NCBI GenBank assembly: GCA_018644665.1
Contig: JABGQA010000106.1
Coordinates: 62,001 to 126,000, forward strand
Source of the DNA: Candidatus Poribacteria bacterium
GTDB lineage: Bacteria > Poribacteria > WGA-4E > GCA-2687025
Length of the DNA stretch: 64,000 nucleotides
Direction: 5' to 3'
This document shows, one piece after another, positions 1 to 10,018 of this stretch. Made by a program: the position numbers and the translations under genes. The notes under the pieces were generated by a model, which saw only the letters and a program-made list of their open reading frames with translations, made no database searches and was not told the origin of the DNA. Each line of letters begins with the position of its first letter. Positions within the stretch are counted from its first letter, which is position 1.

Positions 1-248
1 TATGCGACGAGGTCGAAGGGGCGCACACGTGGGACGTCATGGGCCGCGGCGCCAACTGCCGCATCATCGCCGATATGGACATGCCGTGGGGGAGCGCCGA
101 CAGTTGCACGTCCTGCGGGAAGTGCGTGATGGCGTGTCCGACCGGCGCGCTGTTTACCAGCGGCGCGACGACGGCGGAAATGGAGAAGGACCGGTCGCGG
201 CTATCCTTCATCGTACAGGCGCGGGAGAATCACAGATGGGTAAGATAA
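1..248 (+). CDS. hoxU: HoxU, diaphorase iron-sulfur subunit of bidirectional [NiFe] hydrogenase (C-terminal fragment)
   Basis: Only the C-terminal 81 residues are inside the window; the reading frame begins at base 3. The fragment starts [16 protein letters not shown] and continues to [18 protein letters not shown], a [4Fe-4S] ferredoxin motif (CxxCxxCxxxCP). This is the typical end of HoxU, which relays electrons between the NAD(H)-oxidising HoxF part and the hydrogenase small subunit. NuoG N-terminal regions look similar, but those proteins continue far beyond this point, whereas this one stops at 246-248. It overlaps hoxY by 13 bases, which fits translational coupling. HoxF and HoxE, if present, lie before the window. 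Confidence 0.88.
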   Translation, partial: CDEVEGAHTWDVMGRGANCRIIADMDMPWGSADSCTSCGKCVMACPTGALFTSGATTAEMEKDRSRLSFIVQARENHRWVR

Positions 249-778
249 GGGTGGCCACCGAGTGGTTCGGTGGATGCGCCGGGTGTCACATGTCGTTCCT
301 TGACTTGGACGAATGGCTATTCGAACTCGTCAAGGTAGCGGACGTGGTGTACAGCCCGGTTGCGGACGTCAAGGAGTACCCCAGGGACGTGGATGTCGTT
401 CTGATCGAAGGGGCCATGTGTGCCGACGAGCACGTCGAAAAGGCGCGCGTGATCAGGGAACGCACGGCCGTCGTGATCGCCTTTGGGGACTGCGCGGTCA
501 CTGCCAACGTTCCGGCGATGCGCAACCCGCTCGGAGGCGCGGACGTCGTCCTTGAGCGGGCCTACATCGACCTGGCGGATCTGAACCCGCAGATGCCTGC
601 TGACCCGGCGTTGCCGGTGCTCCTCGACAGAGTCGTTCCGCTGCACAACGTGATCGACGTAGACATTCATATGCCTGGGTGTCCGCCGCCCGCGCCTCGG
701 ATACAGGCGGTGCTGGAGCAACTCGTCGCGGGTGACGAACCCACGCTCATCGGTCGTGAACTCCTTAAGTTCGGCTGA
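236..778 (+). CDS. hoxY: [NiFe] hydrogenase small subunit HoxY
   Basis: A 180-residue protein starting at ATG 236, inside the end of hoxU and preceded by GGGAGAA. It carries the Cys ligands of the proximal [4Fe-4S] cluster: C14 and C17 (WFGGCAGCH), C86 (GDCAVTAN) and C149 (MPGCPPP). The length and single-cluster layout match HoxY/group 3 small subunits. Uptake-type small subunits are longer, have medial and distal clusters and a Tat signal; none of these is present, so the enzyme should be cytoplasmic. HoxY passes electrons from the HoxH active site to HoxU. The 24-base gap before hoxH indicates co-translation. Confidence 0.92.
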   Translation: MGKIRVATEWFGGCAGCHMSFLDLDEWLFELVKVADVVYSPVADVKEYPRDVDVVLIEGAMCADEHVEKARVIRERTAVVIAFGDCAVTANVPAMRNPLGGADVVLERAYIDLADLNPQMPADPALPVLLDRVVPLHNVIDVDIHMPGCPPPAPRIQAVLEQLVAGDEPTLIGRELLKFG

Positions 779-802
779 TGCACGCCTGAGTGGAGACAGA
801 CC

Positions 803-2233
803 ATGCCGGAGACCATCACCATTGAGCCTGTGACCCGGCTTGAGGGTCACGCGAAAATCACGATCCACCTCGACGACGACGGTGTCGTGGACGAAGCGCG
901 CTTCCACATCGCGGAGTTCCGCGGCTTCGAGAAGTTCTGCGAAGGCCGTCTACTGGGTGAGATGGCCGGGATCACCGCGCGGATATGCGGGATATGTCCA
1001 GTCAGCCATCTGCTAGCCTCGTCCAAGGCCGGGGACGCCATCTTGGGCGTGCCACCACCACTGGCGGCCCGGAAGCTCCGACGACTGATGAACCTGGGTC
1101 AGATCATCCAGTCCCACGCGCTCAGCTTCTTCCACCTAAGCTCGCCTGACCTAGTGTTCGGCATGGACAGCGATCCCGCCAAACGCAACGTGTTCGGCAT
1201 TATGGAGGCCGCGCCCGACGTCGCCCGCGCGGGGATCCGGCTTCGTCAGTTCGGCCAGGAGATCATCGCGTCGCTAGGCGGCCAGAAGATCCACCCGGCG
1301 TGGACGGTTCCAGGCGGAGTGCGCGAGCCGCTCACGGACGAGGGAAGGCAGTCGCTCCTCGCGTGGATTCCAGAGGCGAAGCAGACCTCGCGGCTAGCTC
1401 TGGATCTGTTCAAAGGCCTCCTCGAGCAGTTCGAGGGGGAGGCGCGCGTCTTCGGCGACTTCCAGTCGCTGTTCATGTCGCTTGTCGCTGCCGACGGAGA
1501 GTGGGAGCACTACGAGGGCCAAATCAGGGTCGTCGACAGTGACGGCACGGTAATCGCTGACAAACTCGACGAAGCGGACTACCAGGACTACATCGGCGAG
1601 GCGGCGGAGAGCTGGTCTTATCTGAAGTTCCCGTACTACAAGCCCTTGGGGTATCCCGCGGGCATGTACCGCGTTGGCCCGCTCGCGCGGCTGAACACCT
1701 GCACGCACATGGGCACGCCCGTGGCGGAGGAGGAGTTCCGCGAGTACAGGGAGCGAGCGACGAAGAACGGCTCCGTCACGTCGTCGCTCATGTACCATTA
1801 CGCGCGGCTGGTCGAAATCATGGCGTGTGTAGAACGCGTCGAACGGCTTCTCGACGACCCCGACGTGTTGAGCTCGCGCGTCCGCGTAGACGCCGGGATA
1901 AACAACCTCGAAGGCGTCGGCGTTAGCGAAGCCCCTCGCGGAACACTGTTCCACCACTACAGCGTGGACGAGAACGGCGTCATAGCCGCCGTCAACTTGG
2001 TGATCGCCACCGGACACAACAACCTCGCGATGAACCGGACCGTGTCGCAGATTGCGAAGCATTACATCGACGGCCCAGAAATCCCGGAAGGGACGCTGAA
2101 CCGGATCGAAGCGGGCACGCGGTGCTACGACCCGTGTCTGAGCTGCTCCACGCACGCGGTCGGCAAGATGCCGCTTCACATAACCTTGCTCGACGCCGGG
2201 GGTAACGTCGTCGACGAGGCGCGTCGGGAGTAG
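803..2233 (+). CDS. hoxH: [NiFe] hydrogenase large subunit HoxH
   Basis: Catalytic subunit of 476 residues. The L1 motif [10 protein letters not shown] supplies C62 and C65. The C-terminal L2 motif [10 protein letters not shown] supplies C445 and C448. These four Cys hold the Ni-Fe(CN)2CO centre. About 25 residues follow His451, the peptide normally removed by the endopeptidase after Ni insertion, and the likely protease gene (hoxW) is immediately downstream. Together with HoxY and the HoxU fragment this points to group 3, probably the NAD-linked 3d type; the exact subgroup needs a tree. The start at ATG 803 follows a GGAG-type site. Confidence 0.95.
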   Translation: MPETITIEPVTRLEGHAKITIHLDDDGVVDEARFHIAEFRGFEKFCEGRLLGEMAGITARICGICPVSHLLASSKAGDAILGVPPPLAARKLRRLMNLGQIIQSHALSFFHLSSPDLVFGMDSDPAKRNVFGIMEAAPDVARAGIRLRQFGQEIIASLGGQKIHPAWTVPGGVREPLTDEGRQSLLAWIPEAKQTSRLALDLFKGLLEQFEGEARVFGDFQSLFMSLVAADGEWEHYEGQIRVVDSDGTVIADKLDEADYQDYIGEAAESWSYLKFPYYKPLGYPAGMYRVGPLARLNTCTHMGTPVAEEEFREYRERATKNGSVTSSLMYHYARLVEIMACVERVERLLDDPDVLSSRVRVDAGINNLEGVGVSEAPRGTLFHHYSVDENGVIAAVNLVIATGHNNLAMNRTVSQIAKHYIDGPEIPEGTLNRIEAGTRCYDPCLSCSTHAVGKMPLHITLLDAGGNVVDEARRE

Positions 2234-2237
2234 CTGC

Positions 2238-2711
2238 GTGGTCCTCCTCATCGGCTACGGCAACGACTTGCGCGGCGACGACGCTGCCGGCCGTCTAGTC
2301 GCGCAACGCATAAGGGCGGAAAACGCCGTAGCCGTGGAGGTCCACAGCCTGCACCAACTCACGCCCGAGTTCGCCGAAATCGTGGCGAAGGCGGAGCGCG
2401 TGGTATTCGTGGACGCGTACGTCGCGGAAGATGGTGACCCCGCTCGCGCCGTCCACATCGCGTGTGACTCCGCGGCTGCTCACATCGACCACGTGGGCAG
2501 TCCCGAGTCTCTCCTGGCCCTCGCATACTGCGTATACGGCAGCCGACCTGACGCGTGGCTAGTGACAGTTCCCGCAGTCAGCTTCGACTACGGCGCGTCG
2601 CCATCGGCCACAACGCGCGTCGGGATCAACGACGCCGTCGATCTGTCGCGGGCCTTGCTGGCGCCGACGCCCTCAGCAGTCCGGGAGGGTTCAGCCGCAT
2701 GCACGAGGTGA
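2238..2711 (+). CDS. hoxW: Hydrogenase maturation endopeptidase (HoxW/HycI family)
   Basis: A 157-residue protein starting with GTG at 2238, five bases after hoxH stops. The N-terminus LLIGYGNDLRGDDAAG is the family signature (GxGN..RGDD), whose Asp/Glu residues sense nickel in the large-subunit precursor. A second acidic site is in VFVDAY (about residue 56), and a His follows in HIDHVGSPESLLA. It should remove the C-terminal extension of HoxH after Ni loading. Assignment to HoxW rather than another HycI-family protease rests on its position next to hoxH. The 3' end overlaps hypA by 13 bases. Confidence 0.88.
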   Translation: MVLLIGYGNDLRGDDAAGRLVAQRIRAENAVAVEVHSLHQLTPEFAEIVAKAERVVFVDAYVAEDGDPARAVHIACDSAAAHIDHVGSPESLLALAYCVYGSRPDAWLVTVPAVSFDYGASPSATTRVGINDAVDLSRALLAPTPSAVREGSAACTR

Positions 2712-3040
2712 GTCTCATGGCGACCGCGGTCGAGGTCGCCGAGCAGCACGCGCGTGATGCCGGTGGCACGCGCATTCGTGTACTACGCGTGCGGATCGGA
2801 GAGGCGTCGGGTGTCGTGCGGGAGGCGCTGGAATTCGCGTTCGAGGCGGTCACCGTCGGCACCATGGCGGAGGGGGCCTCGTTCGACGTCCAGGTCGTCC
2901 CGACGCTGTGCTACTGTTCTAACTGCAAGGAGGAGTTCACCCCGACGAGCGTGTTCCGCGAGTGCCCCACCTGTGGGTCGTTCTCGGCGGACATCCGGCA
3001 GGGGATGGAGCTCGAGCTCGCATCATTGGAGGTGACGTGA
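2699..3040 (+). CDS. hypA: Hydrogenase nickel insertion protein HypA
   Basis: A 113-residue nickel metallochaperone. It begins MHEVSLM, with the conserved MHE nickel-binding N-terminus (His2), which fixes the start at 2699 inside the end of hoxW. The C-terminal half has the structural zinc site, two CxxC pairs (CSNC and CPTC, about residues 70-92). HypA works with HypB to deliver Ni to the large subunit after HypCDE have placed the Fe(CN)2CO unit. Its TGA overlaps the hypB ATG by one base, so the two partners should be made in similar amounts. Confidence 0.95.
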   Translation: MHEVSLMATAVEVAEQHARDAGGTRIRVLRVRIGEASGVVREALEFAFEAVTVGTMAEGASFDVQVVPTLCYCSNCKEEFTPTSVFRECPTCGSFSADIRQGMELELASLEVT

Positions 3041-3825
3041 TGTGTCAGGGCTGCGGCTGCGGCGATGTCGAGGGTTATGCCATTGACGGGGTTCCAGCCG
3101 TCAGCGCCCAGGTGGACAGTGACGGCGCGTTGCACGACGCCGCCACACATACACACGAGCACGACGTCGATCACCGTCACCTTCCCGTCCACGTCTCGCT
3201 CCTGGCCAAGAACGACCGCATCGCCGAGCGGAACCGTGGCTACTTCATGGCCAAAGGCGTCGTGGTTGTCAGCATTGCGTCGTCTCCCGGGTCGGGCAAG
3301 ACGGCGCTCATCGAGCGTACGCTGCATGACATGGCGGACACGTTCGAGGCCGGGGTGATCGTTGGCGACCTCGCCACCGACAACGATGCGCGGAGGCTGG
3401 CGCGAGCCGAGGCCCCGGTAGCCCAAATCACGACAGGGACGGTGTGCCACCTCGACGCCGACATGATCGCGAACTCCATCCCGCGGTTCGACCTGGACGC
3501 GCTCGACCTGCTGATCGTCGAGAACGTCGGTAACCTCGTTTGCCCGGCGGCATACGACCTGGGGGAAGACGCTCGGGTCGTCCTGATGTCTGTGACCGAA
3601 GGCGAGGACAAGCCGGCAAAGTACCCCACCATGTTTCAGGGGGCCGACGCGGTCGTCATCACGAAGACCGACATGACGGACGCGGCGCATTTCGACCGGG
3701 ACGCGGCACTGGGATACATACGCCGCGTCGCCCCTGACACCGAGATACTCGAGCTGTCCTCGCTGAATGGCGATGGGATGGGGAGTTGGTACGGCTTCCT
3801 CGATCGGCGCCTAAAAGCACGGTAG
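3040..3825 (+). CDS. hypB: Hydrogenase nickel incorporation GTPase HypB
   Basis: A 261-residue SIMIBI-class GTPase. It starts MCQGCGCG, the N-terminal high-affinity metal site (CxxCGC). A His-rich stretch follows at about residues 36-51 (THTHEHDVDHRH), which may store nickel. The P-loop is SSPGSGKT at 81-88. The G-domain Ni/Zn site is in TVCHLDADM, and the base-recognition motif reads TKTD rather than the usual NKxD. HypB hydrolyses GTP to drive Ni transfer from HypA to HoxH. Confidence 0.95.
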   Translation: MCQGCGCGDVEGYAIDGVPAVSAQVDSDGALHDAATHTHEHDVDHRHLPVHVSLLAKNDRIAERNRGYFMAKGVVVVSIASSPGSGKTALIERTLHDMADTFEAGVIVGDLATDNDARRLARAEAPVAQITTGTVCHLDADMIANSIPRFDLDALDLLIVENVGNLVCPAAYDLGEDARVVLMSVTEGEDKPAKYPTMFQGADAVVITKTDMTDAAHFDRDAALGYIRRVAPDTEILELSSLNGDGMGSWYGFLDRRLKAR

Positions 3826-3834
3826 GACGGCGCA

Positions 3835-6105
3835 GTGACCACCGTGACTTTCAGGATCGAGGGGGTTGTCCAGGGCGTCGGATTCCGCCCGTTTGTATTT
3901 CGCCTGGCGCTACGCCACGGCGTTGCGGGGTGGGTACGGAACGACTCCGAAGGGGTCACGGTCGAAGCGCGCGGAAACACTGATGCGCTCGACTGCTTTG
4001 AGCACGCCCTCGTGGACGACGCGCCAGCCGCGGCGCGCATCGTGTCGTTGCGGAGGGAGCGCGTTGTTGCCGGCGGAATCGGCGGCGCGTTCGCGATCGC
4101 CGCTAGTGCGCCCGCCGACGCCGTATCGGCGTTCATCTCGCCTGACTTGGCCGTGTGCGACGATTGCCGGCGCGAGATGAGCGACCCGACCGACCGGCGC
4201 TTCGCGTACCCGTTCATCAACTGCACGAACTGCGGCCCTCGCTATTCGATCATCCAAGCGCTGCCGTACGACCGGCCCAACACGACGATGCGCGGCTTCA
4301 CGATGTGCGAGGCGTGCGAGGCCGAGTACCGCGACCCGTTGCACAGGCGGTTCCACGCGCAGCCGAACGCTTGTCAGGAGTGCGGGCCGTCGGTCGCGCT
4401 GTGGGCCCGCGACGGGACGGAGCAGGCCCGAGACGCGCACGCCATCCGAGGAACTGCCGACGCGCTTCGGGCTGGGGCCGTCGTCGCGATGAAGGGCCTG
4501 GGCGGCTTCCACCTCATGGCGGATGCTCGCAGCGACGCCGCCGTATCGCTTCTGCGACAGCGGAAGCGTCGCGAGGAGAAGCCCCTCGCTGTCATGTACC
4601 CGTCGCTTGATATGGCGTGTCGGGACTGCGTTGTTGATGAGGCTGAGGCCGCCGCTCTGACGTCGCCTTGGGCGCCCATCGCGCTCCTCCGTCGACGGGA
4701 CGGCCACGACGGTGTCTCGGACCATGTGGCGCCCGGATCGTCAACTCTCGGTGTGATGCTGCCGTACACGCCGCTGCATGGCCTGCTCGCAGACGACATC
4801 GGGTTCCCAGTCGTGGCGACCAGCGGGAACCTGAGTGAGGAGCCGATCTGCATCGACGAGCGGGAGGCCGTGATGCGACTTGGGGATATCGCGGACGTCT
4901 TCCTCGTCCACGACCGGCCGATCGCGCGGCAGGTGGACGACTCCGTGGTACGCGTGTTCCGGGGAGGAACCACCGTGCTGCGGGCCGGGCGCGGGTATGC
5001 TCCCTTCTCGATAGACCTCGGGCGTCAGGCGCCGCCCGTGCTCGCCGTCGGCCCGCACATGAAGAACACGATCGCTGTCTCGTCAGGTGACAAGGCGTTT
5101 GTGGGGCAGCACATCGGCACGCTGGACACCCCACAGGCGCTCGAGGCCTACCGGCGCGCGCACAAAGACCTCGCCTCGCTCTACGCTCACGAACCGGTGG
5201 CCGTCGCGCGCGACCTGCACCCGGACTATGCCTCAACCGCGTACGCGGCCGGGGTCGGCGCGCCTACCGTGGCAGTCCAGCATCACTACGCGCACGTGTT
5301 GTCGTGCATGGCCGAACATCGGCTGGCGGGGCCCGTGCTCGGGGTCGCGTGGGACGGGACAGGACATGGCGACGACGGAACTGTGTGGGGCGGCGAGTTC
5401 CTGGTAGCGACGAGGGACGGGTACGAGCGCGTTGCCCATCTGCGTCCGTTCCGGCTGCCGGGTGGCGACACCGCCGCTCGCGAACCGCGTCGCTCCGCGG
5501 TGGGACTGCTGCACGCCGCCTACGGGGACGGGGCGTTCGCGATGAGGGGCCTTCCGTCCGTGGCGGCGTTCTCGCAGGCGGAGCGCCGGGTCGTGGGGCA
5601 GATGCTCGCGCGTGGCGTAAACGCACCCCTGACGTCCAGCGCCGGGCGCCTCTTCGACGGGTTCGCGTCGCTGGTAGGACTGAAGCAGCGCGTTGCGTTC
5701 GAAGGGCAAGCCGCGATGATGCTCGAACAGGCCATCGGCCCGACGGCCCCGGACGAGAGTTATGAGTACGAGTACGATGCCGCAACCGGCGTACTGGACT
5801 GGTCTCCGATGCTGCGCTGCGCCGTAGCCGACGTGACGGGGTCGGTCGCGACGTCAGAGATCGCGGGACGCTACCACAACACGCTCGTGGCAATGATCGT
5901 CACCGTAGCGCGGTCAGTGGGCATCGACGACATCGTCTTGACCGGTGGATGCTTCCAGAACGCATACTTGACTGAAGGCGCCGTGAACGCGCTCGAAGCC
6001 GCGGGGATGCAGCCGCACTGGCATTGCCGCGTTCCCCCGAACGATGGCGGCGTGGCGCTCGGCCAGCTGATGGCGGGTATCGCGCAGATGGAGGGTTGTG
6101 ACTGA
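3835..6105 (+). CDS. hypF: Carbamoyltransferase HypF
   Basis: A 756-residue multidomain enzyme with a GTG start at 3835. Order: acylphosphatase domain (about 1-90, VVQGVGFRPFVF), two zinc fingers (about 109-180, with CDDC, CTNCGP, CEAC and CQECGP), a YrdC-type nucleotide-binding domain (about 200-390, MKGLGGFHLM) and a Kae1/TsaD-like domain (about 400-750) with the metal-binding HHYAH near residue 482. It converts carbamoyl phosphate and ATP to carbamoyl-adenylate and loads the HypE C-terminal Cys, the source of the cyanide ligands. Length and domain order are complete. Confidence 0.95.
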   Translation: MTTVTFRIEGVVQGVGFRPFVFRLALRHGVAGWVRNDSEGVTVEARGNTDALDCFEHALVDDAPAAARIVSLRRERVVAGGIGGAFAIAASAPADAVSAFISPDLAVCDDCRREMSDPTDRRFAYPFINCTNCGPRYSIIQALPYDRPNTTMRGFTMCEACEAEYRDPLHRRFHAQPNACQECGPSVALWARDGTEQARDAHAIRGTADALRAGAVVAMKGLGGFHLMADARSDAAVSLLRQRKRREEKPLAVMYPSLDMACRDCVVDEAEAAALTSPWAPIALLRRRDGHDGVSDHVAPGSSTLGVMLPYTPLHGLLADDIGFPVVATSGNLSEEPICIDEREAVMRLGDIADVFLVHDRPIARQVDDSVVRVFRGGTTVLRAGRGYAPFSIDLGRQAPPVLAVGPHMKNTIAVSSGDKAFVGQHIGTLDTPQALEAYRRAHKDLASLYAHEPVAVARDLHPDYASTAYAAGVGAPTVAVQHHYAHVLSCMAEHRLAGPVLGVAWDGTGHGDDGTVWGGEFLVATRDGYERVAHLRPFRLPGGDTAAREPRRSAVGLLHAAYGDGAFAMRGLPSVAAFSQAERRVVGQMLARGVNAPLTSSAGRLFDGFASLVGLKQRVAFEGQAAMMLEQAIGPTAPDESYEYEYDAATGVLDWSPMLRCAVADVTGSVATSEIAGRYHNTLVAMIVTVARSVGIDDIVLTGGCFQNAYLTEGAVNALEAAGMQPHWHCRVPPNDGGVALGQLMAGIAQMEGCD

Positions 6106-6362
6106 TGTGTCTGGGCGTCCCGGGGAGAATAGAAAGCATTGAGGGCGACGGTCTCATGCGCGTCGGCCGGGTGACTTTCGGGGGCGCCGTGAAGGAGGCG
6201 CACCTGGGCTACGTGCCGGAAGCCTCGGTGGGCGACTATGTTATCGTGCACGCCGGGTTCGCTATCAGTCGCGTCGACGAGGAGGAGGCCGCGCGGATCT
6301 TCGAGTACCTGCGGGAGATGGAAGAGCTCGCGCAGCTCGACGAGGAAGGCGCGCACGCATGA
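6105..6362 (+). CDS. hypC: Hydrogenase assembly chaperone HypC
   Basis: An 85-residue protein beginning MCLGVPG. The N-terminal Cys2, exposed after Met removal, is the residue that binds the Fe(CN)2CO intermediate together with HypD and then contacts the large-subunit precursor. The ATG overlaps the hypF stop in a TGATG arrangement, and the end overlaps hypD by four bases. There is no second hypC/hybG-type gene in the window, consistent with a single large subunit being served. Confidence 0.94.
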   Translation: MCLGVPGRIESIEGDGLMRVGRVTFGGAVKEAHLGYVPEASVGDYVIVHAGFAISRVDEEEAARIFEYLREMEELAQLDEEGAHA

Positions 6363-7456
6363 GGTATGTCGACGAGTACCGCGATGGAGACGACGCGCGC
6401 CGCCTAGCCGCTGAGTTGGCGCGGATCACAACGCGCCCCTGGACGATTATGGAGGTGTGCGGCGGGCAGACGCACGCGATCGTGAAGTTCGGGATCGACG
6501 CTCTCATCCCGGACGAGATCACGCTTGTCCATGGGCCAGGATGCCCTGTCTGCGTGACGCCGTTGGAACTGATCGACAAGGCGATCGAGATCGCGGCGCG
6601 GCCCGAGGTGATCTTCTGCTCGTTCGGCGACATGCTTCGCGTTCCGGGATCCGAACAGGACCTCCTGACTGTCAAGGCCCGGGGTGGCGATGTGCGGATC
6701 GTCTACTCGCCGTTGGACGCGGTGCGGCTCGCGAGAGAGAACCCCGAGCGGCAGGTCGTCTTCTTTGCTGTCGGGTTCGAGACTACAGCGCCTGCCAACG
6801 CGATGGCCGCATACCAAGCGAAGCGCGACGCGGTGGGGAACTTCTCGCTGCTGGTGTCGCACGTGCTCGTGCCGCCCGCGATGGAGACCATCCTCTCCTC
6901 ACCGACGAACCGGGTGCAGGCGTTTCTTGCCGCCGGTCACGTGTGCGCAGTCATGGGCTACGAGGAATACGAGCCGCTTGCTCGACGCTACGCGGCCCCG
7001 ATCGTGGTGACCGGCTTCGAACCCCTGGACATCCTGCACGGGGTCCTGATGTGCGTCCAGCAGCTCGAGGACGGTCGGGCCGAAGTCGAGAATCAGTACA
7101 CCCGCTCCGTGCGCCGAGAAGGCAACGCACCGGCGCGCGGCATGGTATCCGAGGTGTTCCAGGTGGTCCCGCGCAAGTGGCGAGGCGTCGGCGAGATCCC
7201 GGAGAGCGGCCTGGCGCTGACGAAGCCATACGCCGCGCTGGACGCCGAGAGGCGCTTCGGTGTCGTGGACGTCTCGGTCGAGGAGCCGGCAGAGTGTATG
7301 AGCGGCCTCGTGCTGCAAGGGGTGCTGAAGCCGGACGAGTGCACTGCATTCGGGAACGCGTGCACGCCCGAGACGCCTCTGGGGGCAACGATGGTGTCGT
7401 CCGAGGGGGCCTGCGCGGCCTACTACAGATATCGGCGCCTCGCGTCGACGGCATAG
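6359..7456 (+). CDS. hypD: Hydrogenase formation protein HypD
   Basis: A 365-residue scaffold on which the Fe(CN)2CO group is assembled. The conserved CGGQTHAI motif (about residue 33, Cys iron ligand) and [10 protein letters not shown] are present. The C-terminal part contains the four Cys of the [4Fe-4S] cluster ([25 protein letters not shown]). It forms a complex with HypC and receives cyanide from HypE. Length is normal for the family. It starts four bases inside hypC. Confidence 0.95.
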   Translation: MRYVDEYRDGDDARRLAAELARITTRPWTIMEVCGGQTHAIVKFGIDALIPDEITLVHGPGCPVCVTPLELIDKAIEIAARPEVIFCSFGDMLRVPGSEQDLLTVKARGGDVRIVYSPLDAVRLARENPERQVVFFAVGFETTAPANAMAAYQAKRDAVGNFSLLVSHVLVPPAMETILSSPTNRVQAFLAAGHVCAVMGYEEYEPLARRYAAPIVVTGFEPLDILHGVLMCVQQLEDGRAEVENQYTRSVRREGNAPARGMVSEVFQVVPRKWRGVGEIPESGLALTKPYAALDAERRFGVVDVSVEEPAECMSGLVLQGVLKPDECTAFGNACTPETPLGATMVSSEGACAAYYRYRRLASTA

Positions 7457-7465
7457 GGAGGCCAC

Positions 7466-8509
7466 ATGTCAGGCGGGTTCACCTGCCCCATTTCCATCGA
7501 CGAGTATCCGTATGTACTGCTTGCTCACGGTGGTGGTGGCAAGCTCACGCACGCGCTCATTGAGAGGATGTTCGCCCCGACCTTCGCGGCCGATGGGCCC
7601 GAACGCCGTCACGACGGCGCGTCACTCGCGATTGAGGGCGCCCGGCTCGCGTTCACGACAGATTCTTACATCGTGGATCCGCTGTTCTTCCCAGGCGGGA
7701 ACATCGGCTCGCTTGCCGTCAACGGGACAGTTAACGACCTCGCGATGTGTGGCGCCCGCCCTCTGTACCTCAGCGTCGGCATGATCGTCGAAGAGGGTCT
7801 GCCGATGGACACTCTGTGGCGCGTGACGCAGGAGATGAAGCTCGCGGCAGACGCAGCCAACGTCACGGTCGTCACGGGCGACACGAAGGTGGTCGACCGG
7901 GGAAAGGGCGATGGGCTGTTCGTGAATACGGCTGGCATAGGGGTCCGAGAGACAGGCGCGGATATCTCGCCGTCGTCCGTGCGACCCGGTGATGTCGTGC
8001 TGCTTAGCGGCGACATCGGCCGGCACGGCATGGCGATCATGGCCGTCCGCGAGGGGCTCGAGTTCGAGACGACCATCGAGAGTGACTGCGCGCCGCTCGC
8101 CGACGTCGTGCTCGCGCTCCTAGATGCGGGCATCGCAGTGCATTGCCTGCGCGACCTCACGCGCGGGGGATTGTCCAGCGCGCTTGTCGAGATCGCCGAA
8201 TCTGCGGACGTCCACATCGTTGTCCGCGAGGCGGATATCCCCATCTTGGAGGACGTGCGGGGAGCTTGCGAGATACTAGGTCTGGACCCGATGTACGTTG
8301 CGAACGAGGGGCGTTTCATCGCGTTCGTCCCGCGCGAGGACGCCGACGCCGCGCTGAACATCATGGCGCGACACACGCAGGACGGCCCCCCGGCGCGGAT
8401 CGGTGAAGTGACCGACCGGCATCCGGGTCTGGTCACGGTCGTGGGTCAGATCGGCGCGGAGCGCGTACTGGACATGCTCAGCGGCGAGCAGTTGCCTCGG
8501 ATCTGTTGA
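7466..8509 (+). CDS. hypE: Hydrogenase expression/formation protein HypE
   Basis: A 347-residue PurM/AIR-synthase-like ATPase. It dehydrates the thiocarbamate formed on its own C-terminal Cys to thiocyanate and so makes the cyanide ligand. The protein ends exactly in PRIC, with the catalytic Cys as last residue. The N-terminal [15 protein letters not shown] and the [16 protein letters not shown] stretch are family signatures. ATG 7466 follows GGGAGG. This is the last gene of the hydrogenase operon. Confidence 0.96.
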   Translation: MSGGFTCPISIDEYPYVLLAHGGGGKLTHALIERMFAPTFAADGPERRHDGASLAIEGARLAFTTDSYIVDPLFFPGGNIGSLAVNGTVNDLAMCGARPLYLSVGMIVEEGLPMDTLWRVTQEMKLAADAANVTVVTGDTKVVDRGKGDGLFVNTAGIGVRETGADISPSSVRPGDVVLLSGDIGRHGMAIMAVREGLEFETTIESDCAPLADVVLALLDAGIAVHCLRDLTRGGLSSALVEIAESADVHIVVREADIPILEDVRGACEILGLDPMYVANEGRFIAFVPREDADAALNIMARHTQDGPPARIGEVTDRHPGLVTVVGQIGAERVLDMLSGEQLPRIC

Positions 8510-8536
8510 GCCCGCGGCGCCCGGTCGTCCGCGGGC
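8510..8536 (+). terminator. Hairpin directly after hypE
   Basis: The base after the hypE stop begins an 8-bp perfect inverted repeat, GCCCGCGG and CCGCGGGC, around an 11-base loop. There is no T-run after it. Its position at the end of a ten-gene operon suggests a transcription end or mRNA 3'-stabilising structure. A second smaller hairpin (GCCCC-ttgc-GGGGC) lies at 8598-8611. Confidence 0.45.
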
Positions 8537-8820
8537 CTGGACGTCGGATGGAGTCCTTCGGTGGTCGGCGCGCCGGCGCCCGGAGCTGGCGAGTACGGCC
8601 CCTTGCGGGGCTCCGACGTCTCGCCTCGTCACGCGCGACTACGTAGAGCGCGTACGACATCGACTCCCCAACGCCGGCGCCTCCCAGGCGCCGCGCGGCC
8701 TCTCTACGAGACATGACCTGGCATCGATCAGGGCCATCTGCGTTTGGTGTTGGGGAAGCAGGCGAGTCCGGCTAGCTTTGGCATGAAAAGGGCTTGGTGA
8801 GACGGGAAGGTCTCCACTGC
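8537..8820. other. Spacer between hydrogenase operon and esterase
   Basis: No convincing gene. It holds the small hairpin at 8598-8611. The last 20 bases contain the ribosome binding site GGGAAGG (8804-8810) for the downstream esterase. No consensus promoter is visible. Confidence 0.5.
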
Positions 8821-9864
8821 ATGCCATGCTGCAAGCGCGCGTTCGTGACGGTCGCGCTGGGTCTGTCGATCATATGCGTCACGTTCGCCGGCGCCGCCGA
8901 GGGCACGGTCGTCATCGAGAAACTCGACAGCCCCGCGGTGGCCCGCAATTGGGTCGACATCACGAGCGTTCGGCGAGTGTTCGTGTACCTCCCACCCGGG
9001 TATGCGGGCACGACGCGATCCTACCCAACGCTCTACTGGATTCCCGGCTGGCAGACGCCGGCGAGCCGTGAGTACATCCCGTACCTGAACGCTGCCATAT
9101 CCAGCGGACGGATTCCACCGACGATCGTGGTTCATCTCGACGTCAGCGAGGGCGTCATCATGATGAACTCGACGGTGTTCGGCGGGTGGGCAGACTTCCT
9201 CACGCAGGAACTCGTCCCGTACATCGACGCCGAGTACCGCACCGTGGCGCACGAGCGTGGACGCGCGCTCATGGGTCACTCGAGCGGCGGGTACGCCGCC
9301 ATGCTGCTGCCGCTGCGATACCCGGGCATCTGGGGCGCGATCGGGCTGAACGATGCGTCGCTGTGGGCCGGGTGCACGACCGCCGTGCCGTACGACCTTC
9401 CCGAGTATTTCAGCCAATACGGTGATCTGCGCGGCTATACGCAGGCGTGGACACAGATCGCGATTGCGATGACGCCGAACCCGCAGTCGCCGCGACTGTT
9501 CGACACGCCCGTGACGGGCGCGGACTACACGCAAATCAAGGTGACGTGGGACGCTCATTGCCTTTGGCGACCGACCACGGCGGAGTCGCAGGCGGATGCA
9601 CTCTCGCGGCTGTCGAAGATCGCCATCGTCATACCCACTACGCTGGTGAGCACGAACCGCATGTACAGCCTCCTGTTCACGCGGGCGCTCGACGAGATCG
9701 GCATCGAGTACGCCGCCCTCGAAATGCCAGGTTCGCACGGGGGCGACCGCCCCAACCGCTTCATCGCGCTGGCCGAGGAAATCCTCCCTACGCTCCGCCA
9801 AGGCCACCCAACCGCCGCGCGATCACACCTCGACACCTGGGCGCGGATCAAGGCGTCGCGGTAG
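8821..9864 (+). CDS. Secreted putative esterase (esterase D / feruloyl-esterase-like fold)
   Basis: A 347-residue protein from ATG 8821, chosen because GGGAAGG lies 10 bases before it; an in-frame TTG at 8794 would add nine residues. The N-terminus MPCCKRAFVTVALGLSIICV followed by FAGAAEG looks like a signal peptide. The alpha/beta-hydrolase nucleophile elbow is GHSSGG (about residue 156), preceded by FVYLPPGY and YWIPGW, typical of the PF00756 esterase family. A late SHGGD may supply the catalytic His. The substrate is unknown; acyl or feruloyl esters on polysaccharides are possible. It is transcribed alone. Confidence 0.75.
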   Translation: MPCCKRAFVTVALGLSIICVTFAGAAEGTVVIEKLDSPAVARNWVDITSVRRVFVYLPPGYAGTTRSYPTLYWIPGWQTPASREYIPYLNAAISSGRIPPTIVVHLDVSEGVIMMNSTVFGGWADFLTQELVPYIDAEYRTVAHERGRALMGHSSGGYAAMLLPLRYPGIWGAIGLNDASLWAGCTTAVPYDLPEYFSQYGDLRGYTQAWTQIAIAMTPNPQSPRLFDTPVTGADYTQIKVTWDAHCLWRPTTAESQADALSRLSKIAIVIPTTLVSTNRMYSLLFTRALDEIGIEYAALEMPGSHGGDRPNRFIALAEEILPTLRQGHPTAARSHLDTWARIKASR

Positions 9865-9965
9865 GCGCGATGTCGTCGCGTTCACGCCGCCGTCGGGCGG
9901 CCGGGAAACCGTGCAAATACTCCCACGAACTGCGCCCGAGGCCCTGGCGCCCGTGCGCCGCAGAG

Positions 9966-9995
9966 GCTATCCGTTAACTGTAACGAACAGATAGC
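9966..9995. promoter_or_regulatory. Nested dyad upstream of padR, candidate operator
   Basis: Outer arms GCTATC (9966-9971) and GATAGC (9990-9995) enclose an inner palindrome with 5-bp arms, CGTTA-actg-TAACG (9972-9985). It lies 23-53 bases before the padR start. It is more AT-rich than its surroundings. PadR proteins commonly repress their own gene through dyads at this place, so an autoregulatory operator is a reasonable inference; no -35/-10 pair is clear around it. Confidence 0.4.
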
Positions 9996-10018
9996 TGAGC
10001 GATGCACTTGGGGACGTC

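Noticed and set aside
317-907. Long open frames antisense to hydrogenase, hyp, thrS and many other genes
   Set aside because: Very high GC makes stop codons rare on the opposite strand. These frames have Arg/Pro/Ala-rich, low-information sequences, no ribosome sites and no family motifs.
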